64,000 nucleotides of DNA. It comes from Bacillus sp. SLBN-46 (GTDB lineage Bacteria; Bacillota; Bacilli; Bacillales; Cytobacillaceae). The notes under the pieces are model-generated. The model was not told where the DNA came from and ran no database searches. It worked only from the letters and a program-made list of their open reading frames with translations. The stretch lies in contig NZ_JAVIZM010000001.1 in assembly GCF_031453555.1 (NCBI RefSeq), positions 1,991,001 through 2,055,000 on the forward strand, in the 5' to 3' direction. A program made the position numbers and the translations under genes. This document shows, piece after piece, positions 29,101-37,917 of the stretch (positions within the stretch are counted from its first letter, which is position 1; the number at the start of each line of letters is the position of its first letter).

Positions 29101-30766
29101 GTGCCTCACCTTCCTTAATAGTCTGGGCAAATTCAATCATAGATGATAAATTTTCCATTTTAATTCTCATTTCACCTTCTGAAGCGGATTGTCCAAATAT
29201 ATCAATCAAATGATCCTCAATATTACCAAATTCTAATTTCGTTAATATATCGTCCAGTTCACCAATGACCTTTTCAAACAGATTAATCTTTTCATAAAGA
29301 AGCTTTAATATATGCTCCTCAACTGTATTTTTGATGGCGAAGTTATAAATCATGACGTCCTTTTCTTGGCCTAAACGATGGATTCGTCCAATCCGTTGCT
29401 CCAGCCTCATAGGGTTCCATGGCAAATCAAAGTTAATAATATGATTACAAAATTGCAGATTAATTCCTTCACCGCCCGCTTCCGTTGCAATTAAGACTTG
29501 GGCATGCTTTTGAAACAGTTCACGCATCCAATCCTTTTTCCCTCGTTTAAATCCACCTCGGAATGGGACTGAAGAAATCCCATGTTGCTTTAAATACCAT
29601 TGCAGATACATCTGAGTCGCACGATATTCCGTGAAAATAATAACTTTATCATTCACTTTCTGAATTATCTCAAGGGCTTTTTCAGCTTTTGAATTCTTTT
29701 GTACCGCTTCCACTTTACTAATCAAAAAGTTTATTTGTTCTTCGAAGGCAGGAGTTGGATCCTCCTTTTTTTGCAGCATGTTTTTTAAGGTGTAAAAAAC
29801 AGCTTCCCTGCTGCTACATGCTTCCCGCTGCAGTGTCATGACAGAGAAGGCACTCGTTTGTAGCCAATCACTTTCACTTTTTAGATTAGTAATTGAATCA
29901 TATAAATCCTTTTCTTGCGGAGAAACATCAATGGGGATGGTTTCTACGTGCCTCTTTGTCCATTCAATACCTGTATCAGCACGTCGATTACGAATCATTA
30001 CCTTGTTAACTAATTCTTTTAAATGCTCATCATCATTTAAGGAACGTGCATCCCGTTTATATTTTTCGTAGAATGCGGTTTCGCTGCCTAAATGTCCCGG
30101 TTTTAAAAGTGAAACGAGGTTAAAGATTTCCTCAATTCTGTTTTGAATGGGAGTTGCGGTTAATAATAAACAAAATTTCTTTTTAAGGTTTTGAACAAAC
30201 TCGTAGTTTTTTGTTTTATTATTTTTAAGTTTATGTGCTTCATCAATAATGATCAGGTCATAATCCAGCTTAGAAATAATATCTCGATGAGGGTTTCTCT
30301 TGGCTGTATCTATAGACGAGACAACCACATCACATTGTTCCCATACATAGCTTTTCCTCTGTGTGATGGCAGGGATGAAGAACTTGCTGTTCAATTCCAT
30401 CGCCCATTGTGTTACTAGAGAAGCGGGTACTAGAATAAGTACCTTTTTCACTAATCCACGAATCATGTATTCTTTTAAAATCAAGCCTGCTTCAATCGTC
30501 TTTCCAAGTCCCACTTCATCTGCAAGGATGGCTTTTCCATTCATGTTCTCAATCACTTGCTTAGCTGTTTCAAGTTGGTGAGGAAGCGGTGTTAAATTGG
30601 GAAGATGCTTTGGAGCTTGCAAGCCTTCAAATTCAGGTATGACCAGGTGTTTTTCAACCCCAATCGCTAGTTTAAATAGCTCCCAATTTCCCCAAGGACC
30701 ATCGTTATCAATTCTATGTAAAAAATCATCCTGCCAAGAGGAATTAAATTCAATTTTGACAGACAT
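29078..30766 (-). CDS. yqhH: SNF2-family helicase (RapA/HepA-like)
   Basis: 562 residues. DEAD/SNF2 ATPase acting on nucleic acid or nucleoprotein. Walker A DEVGLGKTIE at about 83-92, DEAH box in IIDEAHKLKN, motif III LTATPIQN, and motif VI QRIGRIHRLGQ. The two RecA-like lobes cover the whole protein and no DNA-binding fusion is seen. Translationally coupled to yqhG. B. subtilis YqhH is a RapA-like helicase of similar length. Confidence 0.92.
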   Translation of the reverse strand: MSVKIEFNSSWQDDFLHRIDNDGPWGNWELFKLAIGVEKHLVIPEFEGLQAPKHLPNLTPLPHQLETAKQVIENMNGKAILADEVGLGKTIEAGLILKEYMIRGLVKKVLILVPASLVTQWAMELNSKFFIPAITQRKSYVWEQCDVVVSSIDTAKRNPHRDIISKLDYDLIIIDEAHKLKNNKTKNYEFVQNLKKKFCLLLTATPIQNRIEEIFNLVSLLKPGHLGSETAFYEKYKRDARSLNDDEHLKELVNKVMIRNRRADTGIEWTKRHVETIPIDVSPQEKDLYDSITNLKSESDWLQTSAFSVMTLQREACSSREAVFYTLKNMLQKKEDPTPAFEEQINFLISKVEAVQKNSKAEKALEIIQKVNDKVIIFTEYRATQMYLQWYLKQHGISSVPFRGGFKRGKKDWMRELFQKHAQVLIATEAGGEGINLQFCNHIINFDLPWNPMRLEQRIGRIHRLGQEKDVMIYNFAIKNTVEEHILKLLYEKINLFEKVIGELDDILTKLEFGNIEDHLIDIFGQSASEGEMRIKMENLSSMIEFAQTIKEGEAHAAAGNS

Positions 30767-30932
30767 TTTTTCAGCTCCTTTTGTTGTAAAAAAGACTATT
30801 GCCCAATGTATCGTTTTAATGGTAGGATGAAAATAGCTTTGAATGTTTTAAATATTTTAATAAGGTAATTTATTTTAGTAGTATAATTAGTATGACCAAA
30901 TTGGAAAATATTATAATTGCGAATGACAACAA

Positions 30933-31104
30933 GGGGAGAGACTACCTTTGTAGCGCCGAAGGAGCAAGCAGAAACTGTGAATCTCTCAGGCAAAAGAACT
31001 CTTGTTTGACGCAACTCTGGAGAGTGCTACCTAACTAGTGTAGCCACCAAAGGGGAAAGCCTTTTTTTCGGTAAACTTTCAGGTGCAAGGACAGAGACCT
31101 TCTT
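30933..31104 (+). promoter_or_regulatory. Tandem glycine riboswitch
   Basis: Two glycine aptamers in series. The first (about 30933-31024) has GGAGAGACTAC, GCCGAAGGAGCAA and TCTCTCAGGCAAAAG. The second (about 31025-31104) has GTAGCCACCAAAGGGG, a CGGTAAACTTTCAGGTGCAA segment and GGACAG. These match the conserved core of the gcvT riboswitch. Its end overlaps the terminator stem, so glycine binding should free the terminator arm and turn on the gcv operon. Confidence 0.93.
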
Positions 31105-31135
31105 ATGTTTTAGGGGAGGTTTCTGTCCTTTTTTA
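31088..31135 (+). terminator. Regulated terminator of the glycine riboswitch
   Basis: AGGACAGAGACCT pairs with AGGTTTCTGTCCT, followed by six T. The 5' arm overlaps aptamer 2, as expected for an expression platform. Confidence 0.9.
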
Positions 31136-31162
31136 TGTTTTTAAATTGAAGGGGGATTAAAA

Positions 31163-32266
31163 ATGTCTGAATTAAAACGTACTCCGCTTTTTGATGTGTA
31201 TAAAGAATTCGGAGGGAAAACCATCGATTTTGGTGGCTGGGAACTACCGGTTCAATTCTCTAGCATTAAAGAAGAACATGAAGCAGTCCGCAATCGTGCC
31301 GGCTTGTTTGATGTGTCTCACATGGGAGAAATCGAAGTAAAGGGCTCTGACAGCCTCAACTATTTACAAAACATGATGACGAATGATATTTCAAAAATTA
31401 AAGACGGCGGTGCCCAGTATACAGCCATGTGTTACGAAAATGGCGGAACGGTTGATGACTTGCTTGTTTATAAAATCGAGGACCATCATTACCTGTTAGT
31501 TGTTAATGCATCAAATATTGATAAGGATTTCAAATGGCTTGAGGACCATCTATCAGGGGATGTAAGCATTGAAAATCTATCTGAAAAAACAGCTCAGCTT
31601 GCCATACAGGGACCTCTTGCTGAACAAGTTTTACAAAAGCTTACTGATACAGATTTAAGTGGTATTGGCTTCTTTAAATTTCAGCAGGAAGTTAGCTTAG
31701 ATGGTAAAAAAGCCCTCGTATCAAGAACAGGATACACGGGTGAAGATGGATTCGAAGTGTACTGTGATGCCGCTGATGCCGAACAGATTTGGAAAGACAT
31801 TCTACAAGCTGGAAAAGAAGAGGGCGTTCTTCCATGTGGGTTAGGTGCACGCGATACTCTTCGTTTTGAGTCCGTTTTAGCTCTTTATGGGCAGGAGCTT
31901 TCTCCAGAAATTTCTCCACTTGAAGCTGGAATTGCTTTTGCAGTTAAACTTAACAAAGAGGCTGATTTTATTGGTAAGGAAGCCTTAAAACAGCAGAAAG
32001 AGAAAGGCCTCTCTAGAAAAATAGTGGGGATTGAAATGATTGACCGTGGGATCCCACGTCATGGCTATCCTGTTTATAAAGGGGATGTGCTAATTGGAGA
32101 AGTAACAACTGGTACGCAATCACCTACATTAAAGAGAAATATCGGGCTTGCCCTTATTTCTACTGAATTTACTGGGCTAGATACTGAGGTTGAAGTAGAA
32201 ATTCGCGGTAAACGCTTAAAAGCTACAGTCGTTCCAACACCTTTTTATAAAAAAGAAAAGAAATAA
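31163..32266 (+). CDS. gcvT: Glycine cleavage system aminomethyltransferase T protein
   Basis: 367 residues. Transfers the aminomethyl carbon of glycine to THF, releasing ammonia. Family motifs are visible: [22 protein letters not shown], the folate-site [10 protein letters not shown] and a C-terminal barrel with [19 protein letters not shown]. Good Shine-Dalgarno AAGGGGG. First gene of gcvT-gcvPA-gcvPB under the glycine riboswitch. Confidence 0.97.
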   Translation: MSELKRTPLFDVYKEFGGKTIDFGGWELPVQFSSIKEEHEAVRNRAGLFDVSHMGEIEVKGSDSLNYLQNMMTNDISKIKDGGAQYTAMCYENGGTVDDLLVYKIEDHHYLLVVNASNIDKDFKWLEDHLSGDVSIENLSEKTAQLAIQGPLAEQVLQKLTDTDLSGIGFFKFQQEVSLDGKKALVSRTGYTGEDGFEVYCDAADAEQIWKDILQAGKEEGVLPCGLGARDTLRFESVLALYGQELSPEISPLEAGIAFAVKLNKEADFIGKEALKQQKEKGLSRKIVGIEMIDRGIPRHGYPVYKGDVLIGEVTTGTQSPTLKRNIGLALISTEFTGLDTEVEVEIRGKRLKATVVPTPFYKKEKK

Positions 32267-32284
32267 CAGAGGGGGGCTAGGTTT

Positions 32285-33631
32285 ATGAAACATCGTTATT
32301 TACCTATGACTGAACAAGATAAGAAGGCTATGCTCGAAACCATTGGTGTTTCTTCAATTGATGAATTGTTTAGCGATATTCCTGAGAAAGTAAAATTCAA
32401 GGGTGAATACAATATTAAACCGGCAAAATCTGAAACTGCATTAATGAAAGAGCTATTCCAAATGGCCAGCCGGAATGCTGACTTAAAAAGAAATGTCTCT
32501 TTTCTAGGTGCTGGGGTATACGATCATTACATGCCTGTCATTGTAGATCATGTGATTTCTCGTTCCGAATTTTATACTGCCTATACACCATACCAGCCAG
32601 AAATCTCTCAAGGTGAATTACAAGCCATTTTTGAATTCCAAACGATGATTTGTGAATTAACAGGCATGGATGTAGCCAACTCATCTATGTATGATGGTGG
32701 GACAGCACTTGCTGAGGCTGCGATGCTAAGCGCAGGTCATACAAAACGAAAGACTATTTTAGTGTCAAGTGCCGTTCATCCAGAGTCCCGTGAAGTTCTT
32801 AAAACATATGCAAAAGGTCAATACCTTGATGTCGTTGAAGTACCTGTGACAGATGGTGTAACAGATGTTGACGCTTTAAAAGGACTTGTAAATGCAGATG
32901 TTGCTGCTGTCATTGTTCAGTACCCTAACTTCTTCGGCAGAATTGAACCATTAAAAGAGCTTGAAGAAGTAATCCATGAAAATAAATCAATGTTTGTTGT
33001 TTCTAGCAACCCATTATCCCTAGGTGTGTTAACACCTCCAGGAAAATTTGGTGCTGACATTGTTATTGGTGATGCGCAACCATTTGGTATTCCAACAGCT
33101 TTCGGTGGTCCACACTGCGGATACTTTGCAGTTACAACTAAATTAATGCGTAAGGTTCCAGGACGTCTTGTTGGACAAACAACAGATGATCAAGGACGCC
33201 GCGGTTTTGTTTTAACGCTTCAAGCACGTGAACAGCATATCCGTCGTGATAAAGCGACATCGAATATTTGCTCTAACCAGGCATTGAATGCATTAGCAGC
33301 ATCGGTTGCAATGACTGCACTCGGTAAGAAGGGTGTACGTGAAATGGCAGCAGCAAATTTACAGAAGACTCATTATGCAAAAACTGCATTTAAAGAGGCT
33401 GGATTTGATATTGCTTATGATGGCTTTTCATTTAATGAATTTATCGTGAAATTCAATCAACCAGTTAAAGAATTAAACCAAAAGTTGTTACAAAAAGGAA
33501 TCATTGGCGGTTATGATTTAGGTCGTGACTATGCAGATCTTGCTAATCATATGTTGATTGCCGTTACAGAACAAAGGTCTAAGGAAGAAATTGATACTTT
33601 AGTGAAAGAATTGGGGGATTTGCATGCATAA
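32285..33631 (+). CDS. gcvPA: Glycine dehydrogenase (decarboxylating) subunit 1
   Basis: 448 residues. N-terminal half of the split P protein that decarboxylates glycine with PLP. The family opening MKHRYLPMT and the segment [12 protein letters not shown] are present. Overlaps gcvPB by eight bases, giving the equimolar heterotetramer typical of Bacillus. Confidence 0.97.
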   Translation: MKHRYLPMTEQDKKAMLETIGVSSIDELFSDIPEKVKFKGEYNIKPAKSETALMKELFQMASRNADLKRNVSFLGAGVYDHYMPVIVDHVISRSEFYTAYTPYQPEISQGELQAIFEFQTMICELTGMDVANSSMYDGGTALAEAAMLSAGHTKRKTILVSSAVHPESREVLKTYAKGQYLDVVEVPVTDGVTDVDALKGLVNADVAAVIVQYPNFFGRIEPLKELEEVIHENKSMFVVSSNPLSLGVLTPPGKFGADIVIGDAQPFGIPTAFGGPHCGYFAVTTKLMRKVPGRLVGQTTDDQGRRGFVLTLQAREQHIRRDKATSNICSNQALNALAASVAMTALGKKGVREMAAANLQKTHYAKTAFKEAGFDIAYDGFSFNEFIVKFNQPVKELNQKLLQKGIIGGYDLGRDYADLANHMLIAVTEQRSKEEIDTLVKELGDLHA

Positions 33632-35084
33632 TCAGGACCAGGCACTCATTTTTGAACTTAGTACACCAGGTCGAATCGGATACAGCCTGCCGGAAGTGGA
33701 TGTACCTGAATTAGACCTTAACATTCTTCTTCCTGAAGGTTACATACGCGAAGAAGAGCCTGAACTTCCAGAAGTATCTGAGCTTGATATTATGCGCCAT
33801 TATACCGCGCTTTCTAGAAGAAATCATGGTGTGGATTCAGGTTTTTATCCATTAGGTTCTTGTACGATGAAATATAATCCAAAAATTAATGAAAATGTGG
33901 CTCGATTTAATGGTTTTGCACATGTCCACCCATTACAAGACGAAAGTTCTGTTCAAGGAGCACTTGAGCTATTATACGACCTGCAGCAACATTTAATCGA
34001 AATCACAGGAATGGATGAAGTGACACTTCAACCAGCCGCTGGTGCTCATGGAGAATGGACTGGATTAATGCTCATTCGTGCCTTTCATGAGGCAAACGGC
34101 GATATGAAGCGTACAAAGGTCATCGTACCAGATTCTGCTCACGGTACAAACCCAGCATCCGCTACCATTGCTGGGTTGGAGACAATTACAGTTAAATCAA
34201 ATGAAAATGGTCTTGTTGATTTAGAGGATCTAAGAAGAGTAGTTGGCGAAGACACGGCTGCATTGATGTTAACAAATCCAAACACACTTGGACTTTTTGA
34301 GGAAAATATTCTTGAAATGGCAGAGATTGTTCATGGAGTAGGTGGAAAGCTGTATTATGATGGAGCTAACTTAAATGCGGTTTTATCAAAAGCTAGACCA
34401 GGGGATATGGGATTTGACGTGGTTCACTTAAATCTTCACAAAACATTCACTGGCCCGCATGGCGGCGGTGGTCCGGGGTCAGGTCCAGTTGGTGTTAAAG
34501 CGGATTTAATTCCATATCTTCCAAAACCAATTATCGCAAAACGCGGTGAAGAGTATGTGCTTGATTATGATCGTCCACAATCCATTGGACGTGTGAAGCC
34601 TTACTACGGTAACTTTGGTATCAATGTTCGTGCATACACTTATATCCGCTCAATGGGCCCTGATGGCTTAAAGGCGGTAACGGAGTATGCGGTATTAAAC
34701 GCGAACTATATGATGAGAAGGCTTGCTGAATACTATGATCTGCCATTTGATAGACATTGTAAGCACGAGTTTGTTCTTAGCGGAAGACGCCAGAAAAAAT
34801 TAGGTGTCCGTACACTCGATATCGCAAAACGTCTGCTTGATTTCGGCTACCATCCACCAACTATTTACTTCCCATTAAATGTGGAAGAGTGCATCATGAT
34901 CGAGCCGACTGAAACAGAATCAAAAGAGACGCTCGATTCATTTATCGATATCATGATCCAAATTGCGAAAGAGGCTGAGGTTAACCCAGAGATCGTTCAA
35001 GAGGCCCCACACACAACTGTTGTAGGTCGTATGGATGAAACAACAGCTGCGCGTAAACCTGTTTTAAAATACCAAAGAGCATAG
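33624..35084 (+). CDS. gcvPB: Glycine dehydrogenase (decarboxylating) subunit 2
   Basis: 486 residues. Holds the PLP-binding lysine in [16 protein letters not shown], in front of the Gly-rich loop. The conserved [10 protein letters not shown] is near residue 80. Works with GcvPA, GcvT and the H protein (not in this window). A terminator follows. Confidence 0.97.
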   Translation: MHNQDQALIFELSTPGRIGYSLPEVDVPELDLNILLPEGYIREEEPELPEVSELDIMRHYTALSRRNHGVDSGFYPLGSCTMKYNPKINENVARFNGFAHVHPLQDESSVQGALELLYDLQQHLIEITGMDEVTLQPAAGAHGEWTGLMLIRAFHEANGDMKRTKVIVPDSAHGTNPASATIAGLETITVKSNENGLVDLEDLRRVVGEDTAALMLTNPNTLGLFEENILEMAEIVHGVGGKLYYDGANLNAVLSKARPGDMGFDVVHLNLHKTFTGPHGGGGPGSGPVGVKADLIPYLPKPIIAKRGEEYVLDYDRPQSIGRVKPYYGNFGINVRAYTYIRSMGPDGLKAVTEYAVLNANYMMRRLAEYYDLPFDRHCKHEFVLSGRRQKKLGVRTLDIAKRLLDFGYHPPTIYFPLNVEECIMIEPTETESKETLDSFIDIMIQIAKEAEVNPEIVQEAPHTTVVGRMDETTAARKPVLKYQRA

Positions 35085-35096
35085 TTAGGAGAACGG

Positions 35097-35131
35097 TCAG
35101 ATTCCTTAATAGAATCTGACTTTCTTTTTGT
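35097..35131 (+). terminator. Terminator of the gcv operon
   Basis: GTCAGATTC pairs with GAATCTGAC around CTTAATA, followed by TTTCTTTTTG. Confidence 0.9.
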
Positions 35132-35146
35132 TTTTGTGAAAAATTA

Positions 35147-35173
35147 AAGGTTCCGGAGTTGCTCCGGAACCAT
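35147..35173 (-). terminator. Terminator of yqhL (minus strand)
   Basis: GGTTCCGGAG pairs with CTCCGGAACC around TTG. On the minus strand it ends in a T-rich stretch and lies just downstream of yqhL. Confidence 0.8.
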
Positions 35174-35183
35174 GAGTTTTAAA

Positions 35184-35567
35184 TTATTTTTTTGCTTTTA
35201 CTTTACCAGACCATTTTTTAAATCCACCTTGCAGTTGGGTAAGGTCTCTATAGCCTTTACGATGTAAGAATTGAGCAGCACGTGCACTGCGCATTCCGCT
35301 TTGGCAATATAAGTAAACAGGCATATCCTGACGAATCTCTTGCATTCGCATTTTCATTTGTGACATTGGAATATTACGTGCACCCAAGATATGTCCGCCC
35401 TCGAATTCGTTTGGCTCACGAACATCTATTAGCTGTGCCTTTCTATAGCCCGCACGGAAATCCTCTTCTGTTACCGTTTTAACAATTCTTTTCTGATAGA
35501 AAAAGGTAAAAACGGAGTAGATAATAACTGCTGCAATAATGATTAATAAGGTATAAAGTGAATTCAA
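35184..35567 (-). CDS. yqhL: Membrane-anchored rhodanese-like protein YqhL
   Basis: 127 residues from TTG 35567, ten bases after AAAGGAG. One N-terminal membrane segment (LYTLLIIIAAVIIYSVF), then a rhodanese domain with active-site loop Cys in YCQSGMRSARA and the LIDVREPNEFEGGHI motif. Sulfur transfer or redox role at the membrane, partner unknown. The longer frame from 35669 adds 34 residues without a ribosome site. The chosen length fits YqhL. Confidence 0.88.
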   Translation of the reverse strand: MNSLYTLLIIIAAVIIYSVFTFFYQKRIVKTVTEEDFRAGYRKAQLIDVREPNEFEGGHILGARNIPMSQMKMRMQEIRQDMPVYLYCQSGMRSARAAQFLHRKGYRDLTQLQGGFKKWSGKVKAKK

Positions 35568-35760
35568 CTTCTTTTTGCTCCTTTCAAGCTTTCCTGCACT
35601 AGTTTTTATTATATAAGTCATTCCACGAAAGATAAAGATGCATGGGAAAAAATCTTTAATTTTTCTCATACAATTATACCAGAAACATCTTATTTTGAAT
35701 TCATATCAGATTTTGGTAGACTTAAGAACGAAATAATTTTATAAAATGAGGTTTTTAAAT

Positions 35761-36597
35761 ATGGAAAAAGAAGTATGGCGTTTCATAGATACAGGTAATC
35801 GTTCTCCATCATTTAATATGGCTTTGGATGAAGCTCTGCTTGATTGGCACAGTGAAGGGAAATTTCCCCCGGTGATTCGGTTTTATGGGTGGAATCCTCC
35901 GACGTTATCCGTAGGTTATTTTCAGAAGGTTGAAAAGGAAATTAATATGGATGCAGTAAAAGCCCATAATCTTGGTTTTGTCAGAAGACCAACAGGTGGA
36001 CGTGGTGTGCTACATGAACATGAGCTTACATACAGTGTAATCGTTTCAGAAGACCATCCAGAAATGCCTAGTTCAGTTACTGAGGCGTACCGGGTGATTT
36101 CAGAAGGTATTTTGAAAGGGTTTCATCATTTAGGGCTAGAAGCTTATTTTGCTGTCCCAAAAACATCTGAAGAACGAGATGCATTGAAAAATCCACGATC
36201 TGCTGTATGCTTCGATGCACCAAGCTGGTATGAGCTTGTTGTGGAGGGAAGAAAGGTAGCAGGTAGTGCACAAACAAGACAAAAGGGTGTTATTCTCCAG
36301 CACGGATCGATTCTGTTGGATTTAGACGAAGAGAAGCTGTTTAGTCTTTTTAAATATCCGAATGATCGGGTAAAAGACCGGATGAAGAAGGCCTTTAAGG
36401 ATAAAGCGGTGGCTATTAATGCGATTAGTCCAAGAAGAATTACACTGGAAGAAGCGAAGGAAGCGTTCTATAAAGGATTTGCTGAAGGGTTAAATATTGA
36501 GCTTGAATCCTATCAATTAACAGACGAAGAGCTTGCCTACGTCCAAAAAATTGCAACTGAACGATATGAAAACGATGAATGGAACTTTAAACGATAA
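35761..36597 (+). CDS. lipM: Octanoyltransferase LipM
   Basis: 278 residues, identical in length to B. subtilis LipM. Transfers octanoyl from ACP to the GcvH protein in lipoate synthesis, which links it to the gcv genes nearby. The biotin/lipoate ligase-like fold shows [19 protein letters not shown] and the acyl-accepting Cys in [15 protein letters not shown] 35761 follows TGAGG. The ATG at 35746 overlaps that site. Confidence 0.94.
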   Translation: MEKEVWRFIDTGNRSPSFNMALDEALLDWHSEGKFPPVIRFYGWNPPTLSVGYFQKVEKEINMDAVKAHNLGFVRRPTGGRGVLHEHELTYSVIVSEDHPEMPSSVTEAYRVISEGILKGFHHLGLEAYFAVPKTSEERDALKNPRSAVCFDAPSWYELVVEGRKVAGSAQTRQKGVILQHGSILLDLDEEKLFSLFKYPNDRVKDRMKKAFKDKAVAINAISPRRITLEEAKEAFYKGFAEGLNIELESYQLTDEELAYVQKIATERYENDEWNFKR

Positions 36598-36603
36598 TGT
36601 GGG

Positions 36604-36629
36604 AAAGCGGCAATCGCCGCTTTTTTATT
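36604..36629 (+). terminator. Terminator of lipM
   Basis: AAAGCGGC pairs with GCCGCTTT around AATC, followed by T. Confidence 0.9.
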
Positions 36630-36648
36630 TTGTATTAAAATCTTTTTG

Positions 36649-36835
36649 AAAGGCTGTGTTAAAGAACATTGTTGATTTTTATACCCTGTTGATTGGAGTG
36701 GAAGGCTCGAAGACTCCTGCGGGAGTAGCGGTCTCGGGAGACCCCGCAGGAGGAACGACGAGGAGGCTCTCGGATCGCCCGCGGAAAGCGAAGAGCCTGG
36801 AACGGAAATCAACAGACAACTTTAACAAAGCCTTT
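36649..36835 (+). repeat. MITE-like intergenic element with terminal inverted repeats
   Basis: About 187 bp bounded by AAAGGCTGTGTTAAAG (36649-36664) and its near-perfect inverse (36820-36835, one mismatch). The inside is far richer in G and C than the surroundings and contains a long stem (CTCCTGCGGG with CCCGCAGGAG). I recall closely similar units dispersed in many Bacillaceae genomes. Short frames inside it are not genes. No transposase. Confidence 0.75.
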
Positions 36836-36935
36836 TGAAAAAGTAGCAAGCCTCGAAATTTGTTGAAATTTCCTGTTTTAAGACGAAAACCGTAGAAAAG
36901 CTTTTATTATCTCTTAAATCTAGTTATTTTTAAGT

Positions 36936-36978
36936 TTGACAAAATAATAGTTTTTTGCCTCAAATACAATATATAGTG
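36936..36978 (+). promoter_or_regulatory. Candidate nrdJ promoter with NrdR-like box
   Basis: TTGACA at 36936-36941, an 18-base spacer and TCAAAT at 36960-36965 give a plausible promoter. TACAATATATAGTG at 36965-36978 (inverse CACTATATATTGTA) matches the NrdR box pattern ACACTATATATTGT well and would cover the start point. NrdR represses ribonucleotide reductase genes. A second box at the usual spacing was not found. Confidence 0.5.
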
Positions 36979-37001
36979 GCACCGAAAATATTTTCGGTAC
37001 C
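36978..37001 (+). promoter_or_regulatory. 24-bp near-perfect palindrome in the nrdJ leader
   Basis: GGCACCGAAAAT and ATTTTCGGTACC are inverse repeats with one mismatch, directly after the NrdR-like box. It could be an operator or an RNA hairpin. It is not followed by a T run, so it is no ordinary terminator. No cobalamin riboswitch is seen in the 130 bases from here to the start codon. Confidence 0.45.
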
Positions 37002-37128
37002 ATATGTAGTTTTTTAGTTGATTATTTCGGCAGAGCTGTGATACCTTATTTATATAAGACAACTAGATATAGCAAAAGCAATCTAGATTAGACACAATAG
37101 GTAGATTTTATTTGAAGGAGTTGTTCTC

Positions 37129-37917
37129 ATGTCTGTAGTTTTTAGACAAAAAATGAATATTGATTTTGAAAGGTTGAATGAGGATATCCACCTTTTTCCC
37201 CAGGTACACCCAGTAACCCCAGATATGAAAATAACTCACAAGGGTGTTTCGCGTTTGGTTATGTTGGACCGCTACACCTTTAAAGACACAGAGAAAATTA
37301 CTCTCACAAACGGCGACTTTGTTGTTCTCACCATAAAAGAGGATCCAAAATTTCCAGCACGAGGTCTTGGGTACATCCAGGAGATTGATTGGGAAAATAA
37401 AAAAGCAAAAGTTTTAGTCGATGAGGAATTTAGAGGAGTGCTAGATGATCCACAAGAAGCTAGTACAGGGGTAATTGTCCGTTCTTTAGACGTGATTGAA
37501 AAGCCACTAGAGCTATTTTACGAGCAAATTGCGAAACGAAATGCAACTGGTCTAGCCTCGGTTGAAGAAACGGATGAAAAGCAACAAGAATGGTATGAAA
37601 AGTTCTATCAAGAGCTTGTCTCAATGAATTTTATCCCTGCAGGTCGTGTGCTGTATGGTGCTGGTGCAAATACAGATGTAACATTTTTTAATTGCTACGT
37701 AATGCCGTTTGTACCAGACTCACGAGAAGGGATCTCTGACCACCGTAAACAGGTAATGGAGATTATGAGTCGCGGCGGTGGTGTTGGGACGAATGGATCG
37801 ACTTTAAGACCGCGGAATACACTTGCAAGAGGTGTAAATGGAAAATCATCCGGTTCTGTCTCGTGGTTAGATGATATTGCAAAATTGACGCACTTGGTAG
37901 AACAAGGCGGGTCCCGT
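37129..37917 (+). CDS. nrdJ: nrdJ exon 1
   Basis: Residues 1-263, from the ATG behind AAGGAG to GGSR. Includes the N-terminal ATP-cone-like region and the redox Cys of NCYV (residue 189). The last seven bases GTCCCGT pair with GCGGGAT at 37933-37939, forming the P1 helix with the splice-site U-G pair. Confidence 0.9.

Noticed and set aside
29838..30581. Plus-strand ORFs opposite yqhH
   Set aside because: They are shadows of a well-conserved helicase gene and have no start signals.
36656..36838. 60-residue ORF
   Set aside because: It lies wholly within the MITE-like repeat, with no ribosome site and no family resemblance.
36840..37128. Cobalamin riboswitch before nrdJ
   Set aside because: I searched for the B12-box and its pairing helices and found none. 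The leader has only the promoter, NrdR-like box and palindrome.
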